A stretch of DNA of 64,000 nucleotides, from the NCBI RefSeq assembly GCF_017052465.1, contig NZ_JAFHKT010000121.1, positions 59,663 through 123,662 on the forward strand, written 5' to 3'. Of the stretch, positions 33,501 to 41,847 are shown piece after piece. Both the position numbers and the translations under genes were made by a program. Below the pieces are notes generated by a model. That model searched no databases. It was not told where the DNA came from and was given only the letters and a program-made list of their open reading frames with translations. Every line of letters starts with the position of its first letter. The stretch's first letter is position 1. This DNA is from Arthrobacter pascens. Its GTDB lineage: Bacteria; Actinomycetota; Actinomycetes; Actinomycetales; Micrococcaceae.

Positions 33501-33866
33501 CTAGCCTGCCCGCTTGGGCGGTTCGTGGAGGCCGAAGGCTGAGCCCTGGTCGTCTTTGCAGAGCTTGAACCTGCCGTACTCCCCGGCACTCGTCTCGTCG
33601 CCAAGCTCCGGTTCATCGACCGACCCGCCGAGGGCCCGCACCCTGTCCAAGGCAGCATCCATGTCGTCCACGCGGAAAAACAGGTAGGGCACGGCACCCG
33701 GGTCCCCTCCGTGCATGCCGCCGGAGATCCCGGATGTGCCGATCAGGAATCCTCCTCCTGCGGAGGGCCCGGGGGTAAAGTCCCAGTCGAACAGCGCCCC
33801 GTAGAACGCCTTGCCCCGCTGGGGATCTTCTACACCGATCTCAAAGAATGCTGGCTCGCCGGACAT
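33501..33866 (-). CDS. VOC family (glyoxalase-like) protein
   Basis: A 121-residue protein with two beta-alpha-beta-beta-beta units. FFEIGVEDPQRGKAFYGALFDWDF (7-30) is the first module and PYLFFRVDDMDAALDRVRALGGSV (about 60-83) starts the second. The end YGRFKLCKDDQGSAFGLHEPP is typical of the antibiotic-resistance-like subgroup without clear enzyme activity. ATG 33866 follows AGGAGG. It is convergent with the TspO gene. Confidence 0.87.
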   Translation of the reverse strand: MSGEPAFFEIGVEDPQRGKAFYGALFDWDFTPGPSAGGGFLIGTSGISGGMHGGDPGAVPYLFFRVDDMDAALDRVRALGGSVDEPELGDETSAGEYGRFKLCKDDQGSAFGLHEPPKRAG

Positions 33867-33975
33867 CGCTCCTCCTGGTCCCGGATGAAAACGCACCCAC
33901 CGTAGGGCCGAATGCGTCCCGGCGCAATGGCGCGCTGCTTGTGCCCCCGCGGTAGCCTTGGGTCGTGGAGGGCAC

Positions 33976-34446
33976 ATGACGGTTCGAAGCGCAGGCATCC
34001 TGCTGTACCGGCACGGCGCGGACGCGCCGCCGGAAGTGTGGATAGCCCATATGGGCGGGCCGTTCTGGGCCGGCAAGGATGAGCGTGCCTGGTCCATTCC
34101 CAAGGGCGAGTACCTCGACGACGAGGATCCGCTCGTTGCGGCAATGCGCGAATTTGCCGAGGAAATCGGCATCCCTGCGCCACCCGGCGACTACATCGAG
34201 CTGGGCGCTTTTCGGCAACCTTCAGGCAAGATCATCACGGTCTTCGCAGCCGAAGCGGACTTCGAGCCCGAGCGGATCGTGAGCAACACATTTTCGCTGG
34301 AATGGCCCAAAGGGTCCGGGATTATCCGCGACTATCCCGAGATCGACGGCGCCGGGTGGTTCACCGTACCGGAAGCCCGCACGAAGCTGGTGAAGGGGCA
34401 AGTGGCCATCCTCGATGCGCTCATTGAGCTGCTTGAGCTCGCCTAG
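33976..34446 (+). CDS. NUDIX hydrolase
   Basis: A 156-residue enzyme with the Nudix box starting at G44 (GEYLDDEDPLVAAMREFAEEIG, 44-65 with R58-E59 and E62-E63). The N-terminal strand RSAGILLYR and the WSIPKGE motif match the family; it would cleave a nucleoside diphosphate linked to another group. ATG 33976 is preceded by GGAGGG. Its TAG shares CTAG with the stop of the convergent OsmC gene. Confidence 0.9.
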   Translation: MTVRSAGILLYRHGADAPPEVWIAHMGGPFWAGKDERAWSIPKGEYLDDEDPLVAAMREFAEEIGIPAPPGDYIELGAFRQPSGKIITVFAAEADFEPERIVSNTFSLEWPKGSGIIRDYPEIDGAGWFTVPEARTKLVKGQVAILDALIELLELA

Positions 34447-34958
34447 CCAGTCATGACGACCAGTTCCACCGGGACCGCGCGGCGGACCGCGTCGTCAACG
34501 GGAGAATGCTCGTCCGCCCACTGAACGATGTCCCGGAGGGTGGCATCGTCAGCGTCCGCGGCCGCCACACGGACCAACGTGCGCAGGCCGAGGGGGCCCG
34601 CCGGGACGTCATCACCGAGTCCCAGCAGGCCGCGGTTGTCAGATTCGCTGTCGACTTCGACTTCCAGCAGGGACAGATCCACTCCCGCCTCAGCAGCCCG
34701 CATCGCAATGAGGGAGACCAGGCAGGCGGCGCTCGCGGAGCGGAGCATCCAGCCAGGCGTGGGCGCGGAACCCTTCCCGCCGACGCCTGGGGCCATGTCC
34801 GTCACCAGGGACCAGCCGCGCGGCCCTTCAACCCGTACGCGGAGGCCCTCCTCCAGCACGGCCGTGGCCTTCGAGTCGCGGGAGCGGGCCTTTTCCGGGC
34901 GGTCGTTCAGGTACTGCCGGGAGCTTGTGATCGCCTGGGCTATTTCCGACTGCGACAT
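34443..34958 (-). CDS. OsmC family protein
   Basis: A 171-residue OsmC-fold protein. An N-terminal part is followed by GKGSAPTPGWMLRSASAACLVSLIAMRAAEAG, with one conserved Cys before the long helix (S-A-S-A-A-C) and a strand LLEVEVDSESDNRGLLG. The second peroxidatic cysteine expected in Ohr-type enzymes is not evident, so it may be a non-peroxidase OsmC member. ATG 34958 is preferred to GTG 34970. The gene end overlaps the NUDIX stop. Confidence 0.85.
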   Translation of the reverse strand: MSQSEIAQAITSSRQYLNDRPEKARSRDSKATAVLEEGLRVRVEGPRGWSLVTDMAPGVGGKGSAPTPGWMLRSASAACLVSLIAMRAAEAGVDLSLLEVEVDSESDNRGLLGLGDDVPAGPLGLRTLVRVAAADADDATLRDIVQWADEHSPVDDAVRRAVPVELVVMTG

Positions 34959-35115
34959 GTCTGTACCCACTTCCGCAACAGGATCCGGTCAGGACGGACC
35001 AAAGAATACACCGCACGGTCCCGAGGCGAAATGCCCGGCGGCTGGCAGGCGCTGACAGCGGAGAGCCGGCTCCCACGCACACATGCGCCGAGGGCGAATG
35101 GAGCCGGCCGGAACG

Positions 35116-35143
35116 GACGACGGCGGGAGGCCCCGCCGTCGTC
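35116..35143 (-). terminator. Terminator of the DUF817 gene
   Basis: GGACGACGGCGGG pairs with CCCGCCGTCGTC around AGGC. It begins 3 bases past the stop of the leftward DUF817 gene. Confidence 0.75.
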
Positions 35144-35145
35144 TG

Positions 35146-36069
35146 CTAGCGTTCCGCGGTGGCCGCGGTGATAGCAGGAGACTCGCCGGCTTCCGTCGTG
35201 CCGTCGCCCGCGTCCCGGTCCTCCCCGGGCGGGGACGGCTTGTAGACCCACGCCACCAGAACCACCGAAATAATCATCAGCAGGAACCATGAGACGAGTT
35301 TGTCGAGTGAGACCATGTGCCAGCCGTCCAGCTGACTTGGGTAGAGCCAGGCCCCGGACCAGGTCGCGATGTTCTCGGCGACCCAAATAAACAGGGCCAC
35401 GAGCAGGAACGCCAGGACAAGGGGCATCCGGAACTGCCTGCGGAACACCCGGAAGTGCATCAGGCACCGGCCGAAGATGACCACGACGGCGGCCAGCAAA
35501 AACCAGCGTGCGTCAAAGATGTAGTGGTGCGTGAAGAAGTTCGCGTAGATGGCAGCGGCCAGGATCGCCGTGTCCCACCGCCGCGGATAGTCGGCGAAGC
35601 GCAGGTCGAAGAGCCGGAAGACACGGACCATATAGGACCCGACCGCCGCGTACATGAAGCCGCTGAAGAGCGGAACCGAGCCGATCCGCAGGAAGCCCTC
35701 GGCCTCGTAGGTCCACGACCCGACGTCGGTCTTGAACAGCTCCATCACCGTGCCCACCAGATGGAAGAGAACAATCACGCGCAGTTCACGGGCGGTTTCC
35801 AGCCGCGTGGCGATCATGAGGATCTGGATGGCAACCGCCGCGAGCGTCAGGAAATCATTCCTGGCCAGTTCGGCGTCGTCGGGATACCACAGGCGGGCCG
35901 CCAGGATCACAGCGAGGAGCGCGGCGCCAAAGATGCACGCCCAGGCCTGCTTCAAACCGAAGACGGCAAACTCGAGGAGCCGTGAACGGATGCCGTCGGC
36001 AGGTGCCCGGTCCAGGAGCCGATGTGCACGTTCATCGATTCGACGCTCTACGGACGTGAAGCTGCGCAT
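35146..36069 (-). CDS. DUF817 family integral membrane protein
   Basis: A 307-residue protein with about eight membrane segments between residues 35 and 275. Conserved stretches are FGLKQAWACIFGAALL, ELFKTDVGSWTYEAEGFLRIGSVPLFSGFMYAAVGSY, and a C-terminal ENIATWSGAWLYPSQLDGWHMVSLDKLVSWFLLM, which fit DUF817. The tail from about 280 is acidic and disordered. Function is not known. It stands alone with its own terminator. Confidence 0.85.
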   Translation of the reverse strand: MRSFTSVERRIDERAHRLLDRAPADGIRSRLLEFAVFGLKQAWACIFGAALLAVILAARLWYPDDAELARNDFLTLAAVAIQILMIATRLETARELRVIVLFHLVGTVMELFKTDVGSWTYEAEGFLRIGSVPLFSGFMYAAVGSYMVRVFRLFDLRFADYPRRWDTAILAAAIYANFFTHHYIFDARWFLLAAVVVIFGRCLMHFRVFRRQFRMPLVLAFLLVALFIWVAENIATWSGAWLYPSQLDGWHMVSLDKLVSWFLLMIISVVLVAWVYKPSPPGEDRDAGDGTTEAGESPAITAATAER

Positions 36070-36217
36070 GGTTACCCCGTTCCCCCGCCACGAGTGGCAC
36101 TGTGTATTTTTCCAGAACCACCCCAGGAGACCGCGTCATGCAGCCAACCCGGCGTGGTTCGCGCAATCCACGGTAGCCCAAAGGACGAGATGCTGGCGCC
36201 GGCTGAGCCCGGCGGTG

Positions 36218-36760
36218 CTACGCCTCGGCGTCGACGGCGGCCCGGCTGCCGCTTGTTTCCAGCCGGCTGGCGATCCCGTCCACCAACGACGCCGGATCAT
36301 CGAGGATGTCCACGAGAATGTGGGCCTCAGCCGACGCCAGTGGTTCGAGCGTGGCCAGCTGGGAGGCGAGCAGGCTGCTCGGCATGTATTCGTGCGCCCG
36401 GCCGTTCAGCCGCCGGGAAATGGTTGCGGCCTCACCGGAGAGATGGATGAACACCAGGTCCGGCGCGAAGCTGCGCAAGAGGTCGCGGTAGCTGCGCTTG
36501 AGCGCCGAGCAGGCGATGATGCGGGAGCCGGCACCCCCGGCCGGCGTAGCCAGGGCTGCACCGATTTCGGCGAGCCACGGCGCCCGGTCGTCGTCGTCGA
36601 GCGGGATGCCGGCCGCCATCTTGGCCTTGTTGGCGGGCGGATGAAAGTCGTCTCCGTCAAAGAAGGGGACGCCCAGCCGCTCGCCCAACTGGGCGCCGAT
36701 GGTGGACTTTCCGCATCCGGAAACGCCCATGACAACCAAAGGCGGGAGGTTCGTGGTCAT
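36218..36760 (-). CDS. gntK: Gluconokinase
   Basis: A 180-residue kinase that makes 6-phosphogluconate from gluconate and ATP. The P-loop GVSGCGKST is at 12-20 and the gluconokinase block FDGDDFHPPANKAKMAAG plus PLDDDDRAPWL covers 34-63. ATG 36760 is chosen because AAGGA lies 7 bases upstream; GTG 36775 overlaps the upstream stop (GTGA) and is the alternative. It ends the leftward idn-type gene group, supplying the kinase step for gluconate made by IdnO. Confidence 0.92.
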   Translation of the reverse strand: MTTNLPPLVVMGVSGCGKSTIGAQLGERLGVPFFDGDDFHPPANKAKMAAGIPLDDDDRAPWLAEIGAALATPAGGAGSRIIACSALKRSYRDLLRSFAPDLVFIHLSGEAATISRRLNGRAHEYMPSSLLASQLATLEPLASAEAHILVDILDDPASLVDGIASRLETSGSRAAVDAEA

Positions 36761-36771
36761 GTCTTCGTCCT

Positions 36772-37836
36772 TCACTTGCCTGCGGAGCCAAAGCTCAGCA
36801 GCACCTTGCCGGATTCCGCGGAGTTGCGGGCAACCTCGAAGGCCTCGACAGCCGCTTCCACCGGAAATTCGTGGGTGATGACCGGTTCGATGTGCAGGGT
36901 GCCGTCAGCCAGCGCGGCGATGACGTCATCGATTTCATCGTTGAAGCGGAAGGAGCCCTTCAGGTCGAGTTCCCGGGTGATGGCCAGGGAGATCAGGACC
37001 GGCTGCGGGCCGGTGGGCAGCAACCCGACCATCACCACCGTCCCGCCGCGCGCAGCACCCTGGATGGCCGAGGCCAGGCCGTGGTGGTTGCCGGAGGACT
37101 CAATGACAATGTCCGCTTCGACGGCGGCGATCGCCTCGGCGTCCCCGGCGGCCAGCACCTCATCCGCACCCACGGCCGCGGCGATTTCCAGCGGCTTGGC
37201 GTGCATGTCGACGGCGACGATCCGGCCGGCGCCGGCCCGCTTCAGCACCGCGACGGCCAGCGCACCGATGGGGCCGCTGCCGATCACCAGCGCGGTCTTG
37301 CCCGCGACGTCTCCGGCCCGGGACACCGCGTGCCAGGCCACGGATGCCGGTTCAACCAGCGCCGCGGTGCGCAGGTCGAGGCTTTCCGGCAGCGCCCGCA
37401 GCATCCGCACCGGCAGGTTCACATACCGGCTGAACGCCCCGTCGGTGTGCGGGTAGCGGGCGGCGCTGCCCAGGTACGTGCAGCCGGGCGAGAGGTTGGG
37501 CCGGTCCTCCGGATACCGGGCGGCGCCCGGGCCCGGGGTGGCCGGATGGACCGCCACCGGGGTGCCGGCGGCGGGGCCGGTCCCGTCCGCCGCGGCACGG
37601 ACCACCCGGCCGGAGATCTCGTGCCCGAGCACCAGGGGAGCCTTCAGGATCGACTCACCGGCGGCACCGTGCAGCCAGTAGTGCAGGTCCGAACCGCAGA
37701 TGCCGCCATACAGGACCTCGACGACGGCCTCATCTGCAGCGGGAGCGCGGAGGGAGAGGTCGTCGATACGCAGGTCGCCCTTGGCGTGGGCAACGACGGC
37801 AGGACCGGAGACAGGAAGGGCTGTGCTTGTGGACAT
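36772..37836 (-). CDS. idnD: L-idonate 5-dehydrogenase-like zinc MDR enzyme
   Basis: A 354-residue dehydrogenase. The catalytic zinc set is present: Cys47 in GGICGSDLHYW and His71-Glu72 in LGHEISG. The Rossmann domain holds ALVIGSGPIGALAVAVLKRAG. The loop that in E. coli IdnD carries four structural-zinc cysteines reads HPATPGPGAARYPEDRPN with only one Cys after it, so that zinc is probably lost. It would oxidise L-idonate to 5-ketogluconate. The gene overlaps idnO (ATGA) and precedes gntK, as in GntII-type clusters. Confidence 0.87.
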   Translation of the reverse strand: MSTSTALPVSGPAVVAHAKGDLRIDDLSLRAPAADEAVVEVLYGGICGSDLHYWLHGAAGESILKAPLVLGHEISGRVVRAAADGTGPAAGTPVAVHPATPGPGAARYPEDRPNLSPGCTYLGSAARYPHTDGAFSRYVNLPVRMLRALPESLDLRTAALVEPASVAWHAVSRAGDVAGKTALVIGSGPIGALAVAVLKRAGAGRIVAVDMHAKPLEIAAAVGADEVLAAGDAEAIAAVEADIVIESSGNHHGLASAIQGAARGGTVVMVGLLPTGPQPVLISLAITRELDLKGSFRFNDEIDDVIAALADGTLHIEPVITHEFPVEAAVEAFEVARNSAESGKVLLSFGSAGK

Positions 37837-38606
37837 CAGACCACCACCGTCATTCCGCCGTCGATGAAGATGGTCTGGCCGTTCACGAAGTCCGAGCCGC
37901 TGGACGCCAGCCATACCGCCGGTCCCGCCAGGTCCTGGACGGTGCCCCACCGGTGCGCCGGCGTGCGGCCCAGGATCCAGGCGTTGAACTCCTCGTCATC
38001 CACCAGGTTCTGCGTCATCTCGGTATGGATGTACCCGGGCGCGATGCCGTTGATCTGCAGGCCCGAACCGGCCCATTCGGCGGTCATGGCGCGGGTCAGG
38101 TTTCGCAGCCCGCCCTTGGCCGCGATATAGGGGGCGATGGTGGGCCGGGCCAGGTCGGTCTGCACCGAGCAGATGTTGATGATCTTGCCGCGGCCCCTCG
38201 GGATCATGTGCCGGGCCGCTTCCCGGCCCACCAGGAAAGCGCTGGTCAGGTCGGTGGAGATCACCCGCTCCCAGTCCGCCAAATCCAGCTCCAGCATCGG
38301 CACACGGTGCTGGATGCCGGCGTTGTTCACCAGGATCTCCAGCGGCCCGACATTCGCCTCGACCCAGGCAATGCCCCGCGCGGCCTCGGTGTCGCTGGTG
38401 ACGTCAAACGCACAGCTGTGCACCCGCCCCGGCGCGTACTCGGCGGCCATCGCCGCTGCGGCGTCCTTGAGCCGTTCCGCATTGATGCCGTTCAGCACCA
38501 CGGTGGCCCCGGCGTCCGCCAGGGCCCGGGCCAGGGCGTTGCCGATCCCCCGGCTTGAACCGGTCACCAACGCAACCCGTCCGGTCAGATCAAACAGTGA
38601 ATTCAT
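37836..38606 (-). CDS. idnO: Gluconate 5-dehydrogenase-like SDR
   Basis: A 256-residue short-chain dehydrogenase. Cofactor motif TGSSRGIG (15-22), NNAGIQHR, catalytic Ser in ICSVQTD and YIAAK (Tyr-x-x-x-Lys), then IAPGYIHTEMT. The IQHR and SDF-x-NGQ-x-I-F-I-D-GG ending resemble IdnO, which interconverts 5-ketogluconate and gluconate. ATG 38606 overlaps the upstream stop by one base. Position between idnD and the 2-hydroxyacid dehydrogenase supports a sugar-acid role. Confidence 0.88.
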   Translation of the reverse strand: MNSLFDLTGRVALVTGSSRGIGNALARALADAGATVVLNGINAERLKDAAAAMAAEYAPGRVHSCAFDVTSDTEAARGIAWVEANVGPLEILVNNAGIQHRVPMLELDLADWERVISTDLTSAFLVGREAARHMIPRGRGKIINICSVQTDLARPTIAPYIAAKGGLRNLTRAMTAEWAGSGLQINGIAPGYIHTEMTQNLVDDEEFNAWILGRTPAHRWGTVQDLAGPAVWLASSGSDFVNGQTIFIDGGMTVVV

Positions 38607-39547
38607 TAGAAGGGGCCGCGCTGCACGAGGTTGGCCGGGGCCTGCCCGGCGGCGAGGGCTTCGAGCTGCTGCCGCAGGAGCTTCAGGATCCTTGGCTGGA
38701 AGGCGGACGCGTTGCCGCCGACGTGCGGGGTGATCAGCGCGTTGGGCGTGGACCACAGCGCATGGTCCTGCGGAAGCGGTTCCGGATCAACGACGTCGAG
38801 CGCGCACTGCAGGCGCCCGGACAGAACTTCCTTGGTCAGGGCGGCGGTGTCCACCACCGGGCCGCGGCCGACATTCACCACGAGGGCCCCGTCGGGCAGG
38901 GCGGCGAGGACCTCTTCGCCAATCAGCTGATGGGTCTGCTCGTTCAGCGGCAGCACCGTCACCAGGATGTCGTGCGTCGCGGCCAGCGCGGTCAGTTCCG
39001 TGGAGGCGTGGACTTCGCCGTGCTCGTCGGTCCGCGCCGAGCTTCCTACCCGGGTGATGGTCACTTCGAAGGGTTCCAGGCGGCGGGCGATCTCATGCCC
39101 GATCCCGCCGACGCCCACCAGCAGCACGCGCCGGTCCGCCAGGGACCGGCGCCGCTCCGGCCGCCAGAGGCCGTACTGCTGGTCCCGGACGGCCTGGTCG
39201 ATGCCGCGCAGCTTCGCCAAAATTAGCCCCACGGCAAGTTCCGCCGTCGCGGCCGCATGCACACCGGAGGCATTCGCGACGCAGGCCGCCGGACCGGCCG
39301 CTTCGATGACACCGTCGTATCCGGTGGACTGCGTCTGGACGAACTTCACGTTCTCAACCTTGGCCAGCGACCCCAGCACCGCGGAGGCGTCGATGTACGG
39401 GAGGATGACGCCGTCGATCTCGTTCAGCGTACCGCCGTCGGGATCCGACTTCAGGTCCCACACGACTCCTCTGAGCCCTGCGGGAAGGGGTGAAAGATCG
39501 GCGAGCAGTTGCCGGTCGGGGAAGCTGACGGTGCGGACTGTTTGCAT
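38606..39547 (-). CDS. D-isomer-specific 2-hydroxyacid dehydrogenase
   Basis: A 313-residue NAD(P) enzyme. Nucleotide-binding motif VLLVGVGGIGHEIARRL (about 140-156), catalytic Arg in VNVGRGPVVD, Glu in DVVDPEPLP and His in ITPHVGGN. It probably reduces a 2-keto sugar acid or glyoxylate-like compound. It overlaps idnO by one base at the stop and lies 64 bases after the SDR gene, so it belongs to the same leftward unit. Confidence 0.9.
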   Translation of the reverse strand: MQTVRTVSFPDRQLLADLSPLPAGLRGVVWDLKSDPDGGTLNEIDGVILPYIDASAVLGSLAKVENVKFVQTQSTGYDGVIEAAGPAACVANASGVHAAATAELAVGLILAKLRGIDQAVRDQQYGLWRPERRRSLADRRVLLVGVGGIGHEIARRLEPFEVTITRVGSSARTDEHGEVHASTELTALAATHDILVTVLPLNEQTHQLIGEEVLAALPDGALVVNVGRGPVVDTAALTKEVLSGRLQCALDVVDPEPLPQDHALWSTPNALITPHVGGNASAFQPRILKLLRQQLEALAAGQAPANLVQRGPF

Positions 39548-39611
39548 CGGGAAACCTATCGGTCTTGCGGGTGAAGTGGGGGTGTGCAGGGCAGGGCGGG
39601 CCTCAGCGCGG

Positions 39612-40361
39612 CTAGCGCCGGTCGAACGTGAGCCCGCCGGGGACCTGGAAGGTGGGCATAAGTTCCAGCATGCCTACGTTCACGTGCCGGGGTGTTTCGA
39701 TGGCATAGTCCATCGCGTTGACGATGTCGTCCGTGGTCAGCGACTCGTAGCCTTCGTAGTATGTCTTCCACGCCTCTTCCATGGCCTCGGGGGTGCCGCC
39801 CATGTTGCGGCCGAAAATCTCGGTTTCGACGCGTCCGGGGCAGATCTCGGTGACGCGGATGCGCTTGCCCACGGTGTCGTTGCGCAGCTGCCGGGAGATC
39901 TGGTGCACCGCGGCCTTGGTGGCGTGATAGACGGTGTGGCCGTAGAAGTTGTAGAGGCCGGCGATGGAGCTGATGTTGATGACGTGCCCGCGGTCGCGCT
40001 CCACCATGCCCGGCAGCACCAGCCGTGTCAGCTGCAGCAGGCCGCGCAGGTTGACGTCAATGAGTTCGTCGATGTCGCCCTCGCTGGAGTCCAGGATGTT
40101 CCCGGGCCGGGACACACCGGCGCAGTTCACCAGCACGTCGACGTCGAGTTCACCGACGACGGCGGCCAGCGCCGCAGTGTCGGTCAGGTCGACGACGTGG
40201 GGTACGGCCCCGGTCTTGTCGGCCAGTTCCTTCAGGCGCTCCTCGTTGCGGGCCAGGGCGTGGACCGTGAGTCCCCGCTTTGCCAGGCGTTCGGCGATCG
40301 CGGCGCCCATTCCGGTGGACGCGCCGGTGACGACGGCTGTTGAGTAGTCAGAAAAAGGCAT
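39612..40361 (-). CDS. Short-chain dehydrogenase (classical SDR, YdfG-like)
   Basis: A 249-residue SDR. TGASTGMG (12-19), NCAGVSRPGN, catalytic Ser in ISSIAG and YHATK (Tyr-x-x-x-Lys), then EICPGRVETEIF. The C-terminal region resembles the YdfG group that oxidises 3-hydroxy acids such as serine, though substrate is not determinable here. It lies between the MFS transporter and the 2-hydroxyacid dehydrogenase genes in the same direction. Confidence 0.88.
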   Translation of the reverse strand: MPFSDYSTAVVTGASTGMGAAIAERLAKRGLTVHALARNEERLKELADKTGAVPHVVDLTDTAALAAVVGELDVDVLVNCAGVSRPGNILDSSEGDIDELIDVNLRGLLQLTRLVLPGMVERDRGHVINISSIAGLYNFYGHTVYHATKAAVHQISRQLRNDTVGKRIRVTEICPGRVETEIFGRNMGGTPEAMEEAWKTYYEGYESLTTDDIVNAMDYAIETPRHVNVGMLELMPTFQVPGGLTFDRR

Positions 40362-40407
40362 GTAAGTCTCCTGGTGGGTGCGGCGGCGCTGGTGCCCCGC
40401 AAGTGGT

Positions 40408-40437
40408 GCAGTGCGCTGCCGTTGGGCAGCGCACTGC
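40408..40437. terminator. Perfect 13-bp hairpin between MFS and SDR genes
   Basis: GCAGTGCGCTGCC and GGCAGCGCACTGC enclose four bases (GTTG). No T-tract follows on either strand. It lies 18 bases after the MFS stop and could lower transcription into the downstream genes or protect the MFS mRNA. Confidence 0.6.
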
Positions 40438-40455
40438 TGTTCGGATGGTGGGTGG

Positions 40456-41793
40456 CTAGGCGTCGCGGAGCGGCAGGTGTGCCCGGTCCTTGACTGTGCT
40501 GACGGCGGCGAGGGTGCCCAGCGCGGTGATGACGGCGTAGAAGGCCGGCATGTAGATGTTGCCGGTGGAGGAGATCAGCCAGGTCATCAGCAGCGGCGCG
40601 GTGCCGCCGAAGAGTGCCGACGAGATGTTGTAGCCCAGGCCGTAGGCGGAGTACCGCACGCGGGTGGGGAACAGCTCGACGATCAGGATGTGGATCACTG
40701 CGGTGTGACCGGCAAAGACCACTGCCATGATGCACGCGCCCAGGATGGCCAGTGCCATCTCGCCGGTGGCGATCAGGGCGTAGGCCGGGATTCCGAGGAT
40801 GGCCATGGCGATTGCGGAGCCGGCAATGACCTTCTTGCGGCCGACGCGGTCAGAGAGGGCGCCCATGAACGGGATGGCGATGCAGATGACCACCAGGCTG
40901 CAGGCGGTGACGAGGAGTGCCTCGCCGATGGTGAAGTTGAGCTGCTTGCCCTTCAGGAAGGTGGGCATGTAGGAGAACAGGACGTAGTAGCCGGAGCCGT
41001 TCATCAGCGGGATGAACAGGGCCAGGAGCATGGCGCGGCGGTGTTCGGCGGAGGCGAAGGCTTCCTTCAGCGGGTTCTTGGACAGTCCGCCCTCTTCCTT
41101 CAGCTTCACGAAGTTGGGGGTGTCCGCGATGGCCTTGCGGATGTACCAGCCGATGACGCCCATGGGGATGGCGACCAGGAACGGGATGCGCCATGCGAAG
41201 GAGCCGAAGCCGCCGCCGTCGATCGCGGTCTGGGTGAGCCACGGGGACATGGAGAACGCCACGAGGGTGCCGGTGAGCAGGGCCGCGAAGGAGGCGATCT
41301 GGGCGTAGGAGGTGATGATGCCGCGCTTGCCTTCAGGGGCGTGCTCGGCGAGGAAGGTCATGGCACCGGCGGCTTCGCCGCCAACGGAGAAGCCCTGCAG
41401 CATGCGGAGGAGCACCAGCAGGATCGGGGCGGCGATGCCGATGGCCGAGTAGGCCGGCAGCAGGCCGATGCCTGCCGTGGCGACGCTGATCAGCAGGATG
41501 ACGAAGACCAACAGTTTTTGCCGTCCGATGCGGTCCCCCAGGACGCCGCAGACGACGGCGCCGAGTGGGCGCACGAAGAACGACACGGCGTAGCCGGCGA
41601 AGACAAACAACAGTGCGTTGTCCGGGTTTCCGGGTGCCAGGAAGACAAGGGCAAGCGTTCCGGCCATGAAGGCGAAGATGCCGTTGTCGTAGAGCTCCAC
41701 GAAAATGCCGACGCAGCCGGCAGTCACAACTTTGCGGGTCTGCTTGCTGCTGAGCCGCTCTTGCGGCTGGGCCGCGTGCGTAGAAGTTGACAT
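40456..41793 (-). CDS. MFS transporter, metabolite:H+ symporter family
   Basis: A 445-residue transporter with about 12 membrane segments. Motifs: GIFVELYDNGIFAFMAG, GVLGDRIGRQKLL in the first cytoplasmic loop, RMLQGFSVGGEAAGAMTFLAEHAP, and SDRVGRKKVIAG in the second half. It belongs to the same broad family as the MFS proteins at 22290 and 26041 but is more distant. It sits between the pxpC gene and the sugar-acid genes; substrate may be a sugar acid or 5-oxoproline. Confidence 0.9.
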   Translation of the reverse strand: MSTSTHAAQPQERLSSKQTRKVVTAGCVGIFVELYDNGIFAFMAGTLALVFLAPGNPDNALLFVFAGYAVSFFVRPLGAVVCGVLGDRIGRQKLLVFVILLISVATAGIGLLPAYSAIGIAAPILLVLLRMLQGFSVGGEAAGAMTFLAEHAPEGKRGIITSYAQIASFAALLTGTLVAFSMSPWLTQTAIDGGGFGSFAWRIPFLVAIPMGVIGWYIRKAIADTPNFVKLKEEGGLSKNPLKEAFASAEHRRAMLLALFIPLMNGSGYYVLFSYMPTFLKGKQLNFTIGEALLVTACSLVVICIAIPFMGALSDRVGRKKVIAGSAIAMAILGIPAYALIATGEMALAILGACIMAVVFAGHTAVIHILIVELFPTRVRYSAYGLGYNISSALFGGTAPLLMTWLISSTGNIYMPAFYAVITALGTLAAVSTVKDRAHLPLRDA

Positions 41794-41847
41794 GGCTTTC
41801 CTTACTAAGGGGATGGTAACAAGGCTTTGGTTCTGACGGGAGGGGGG

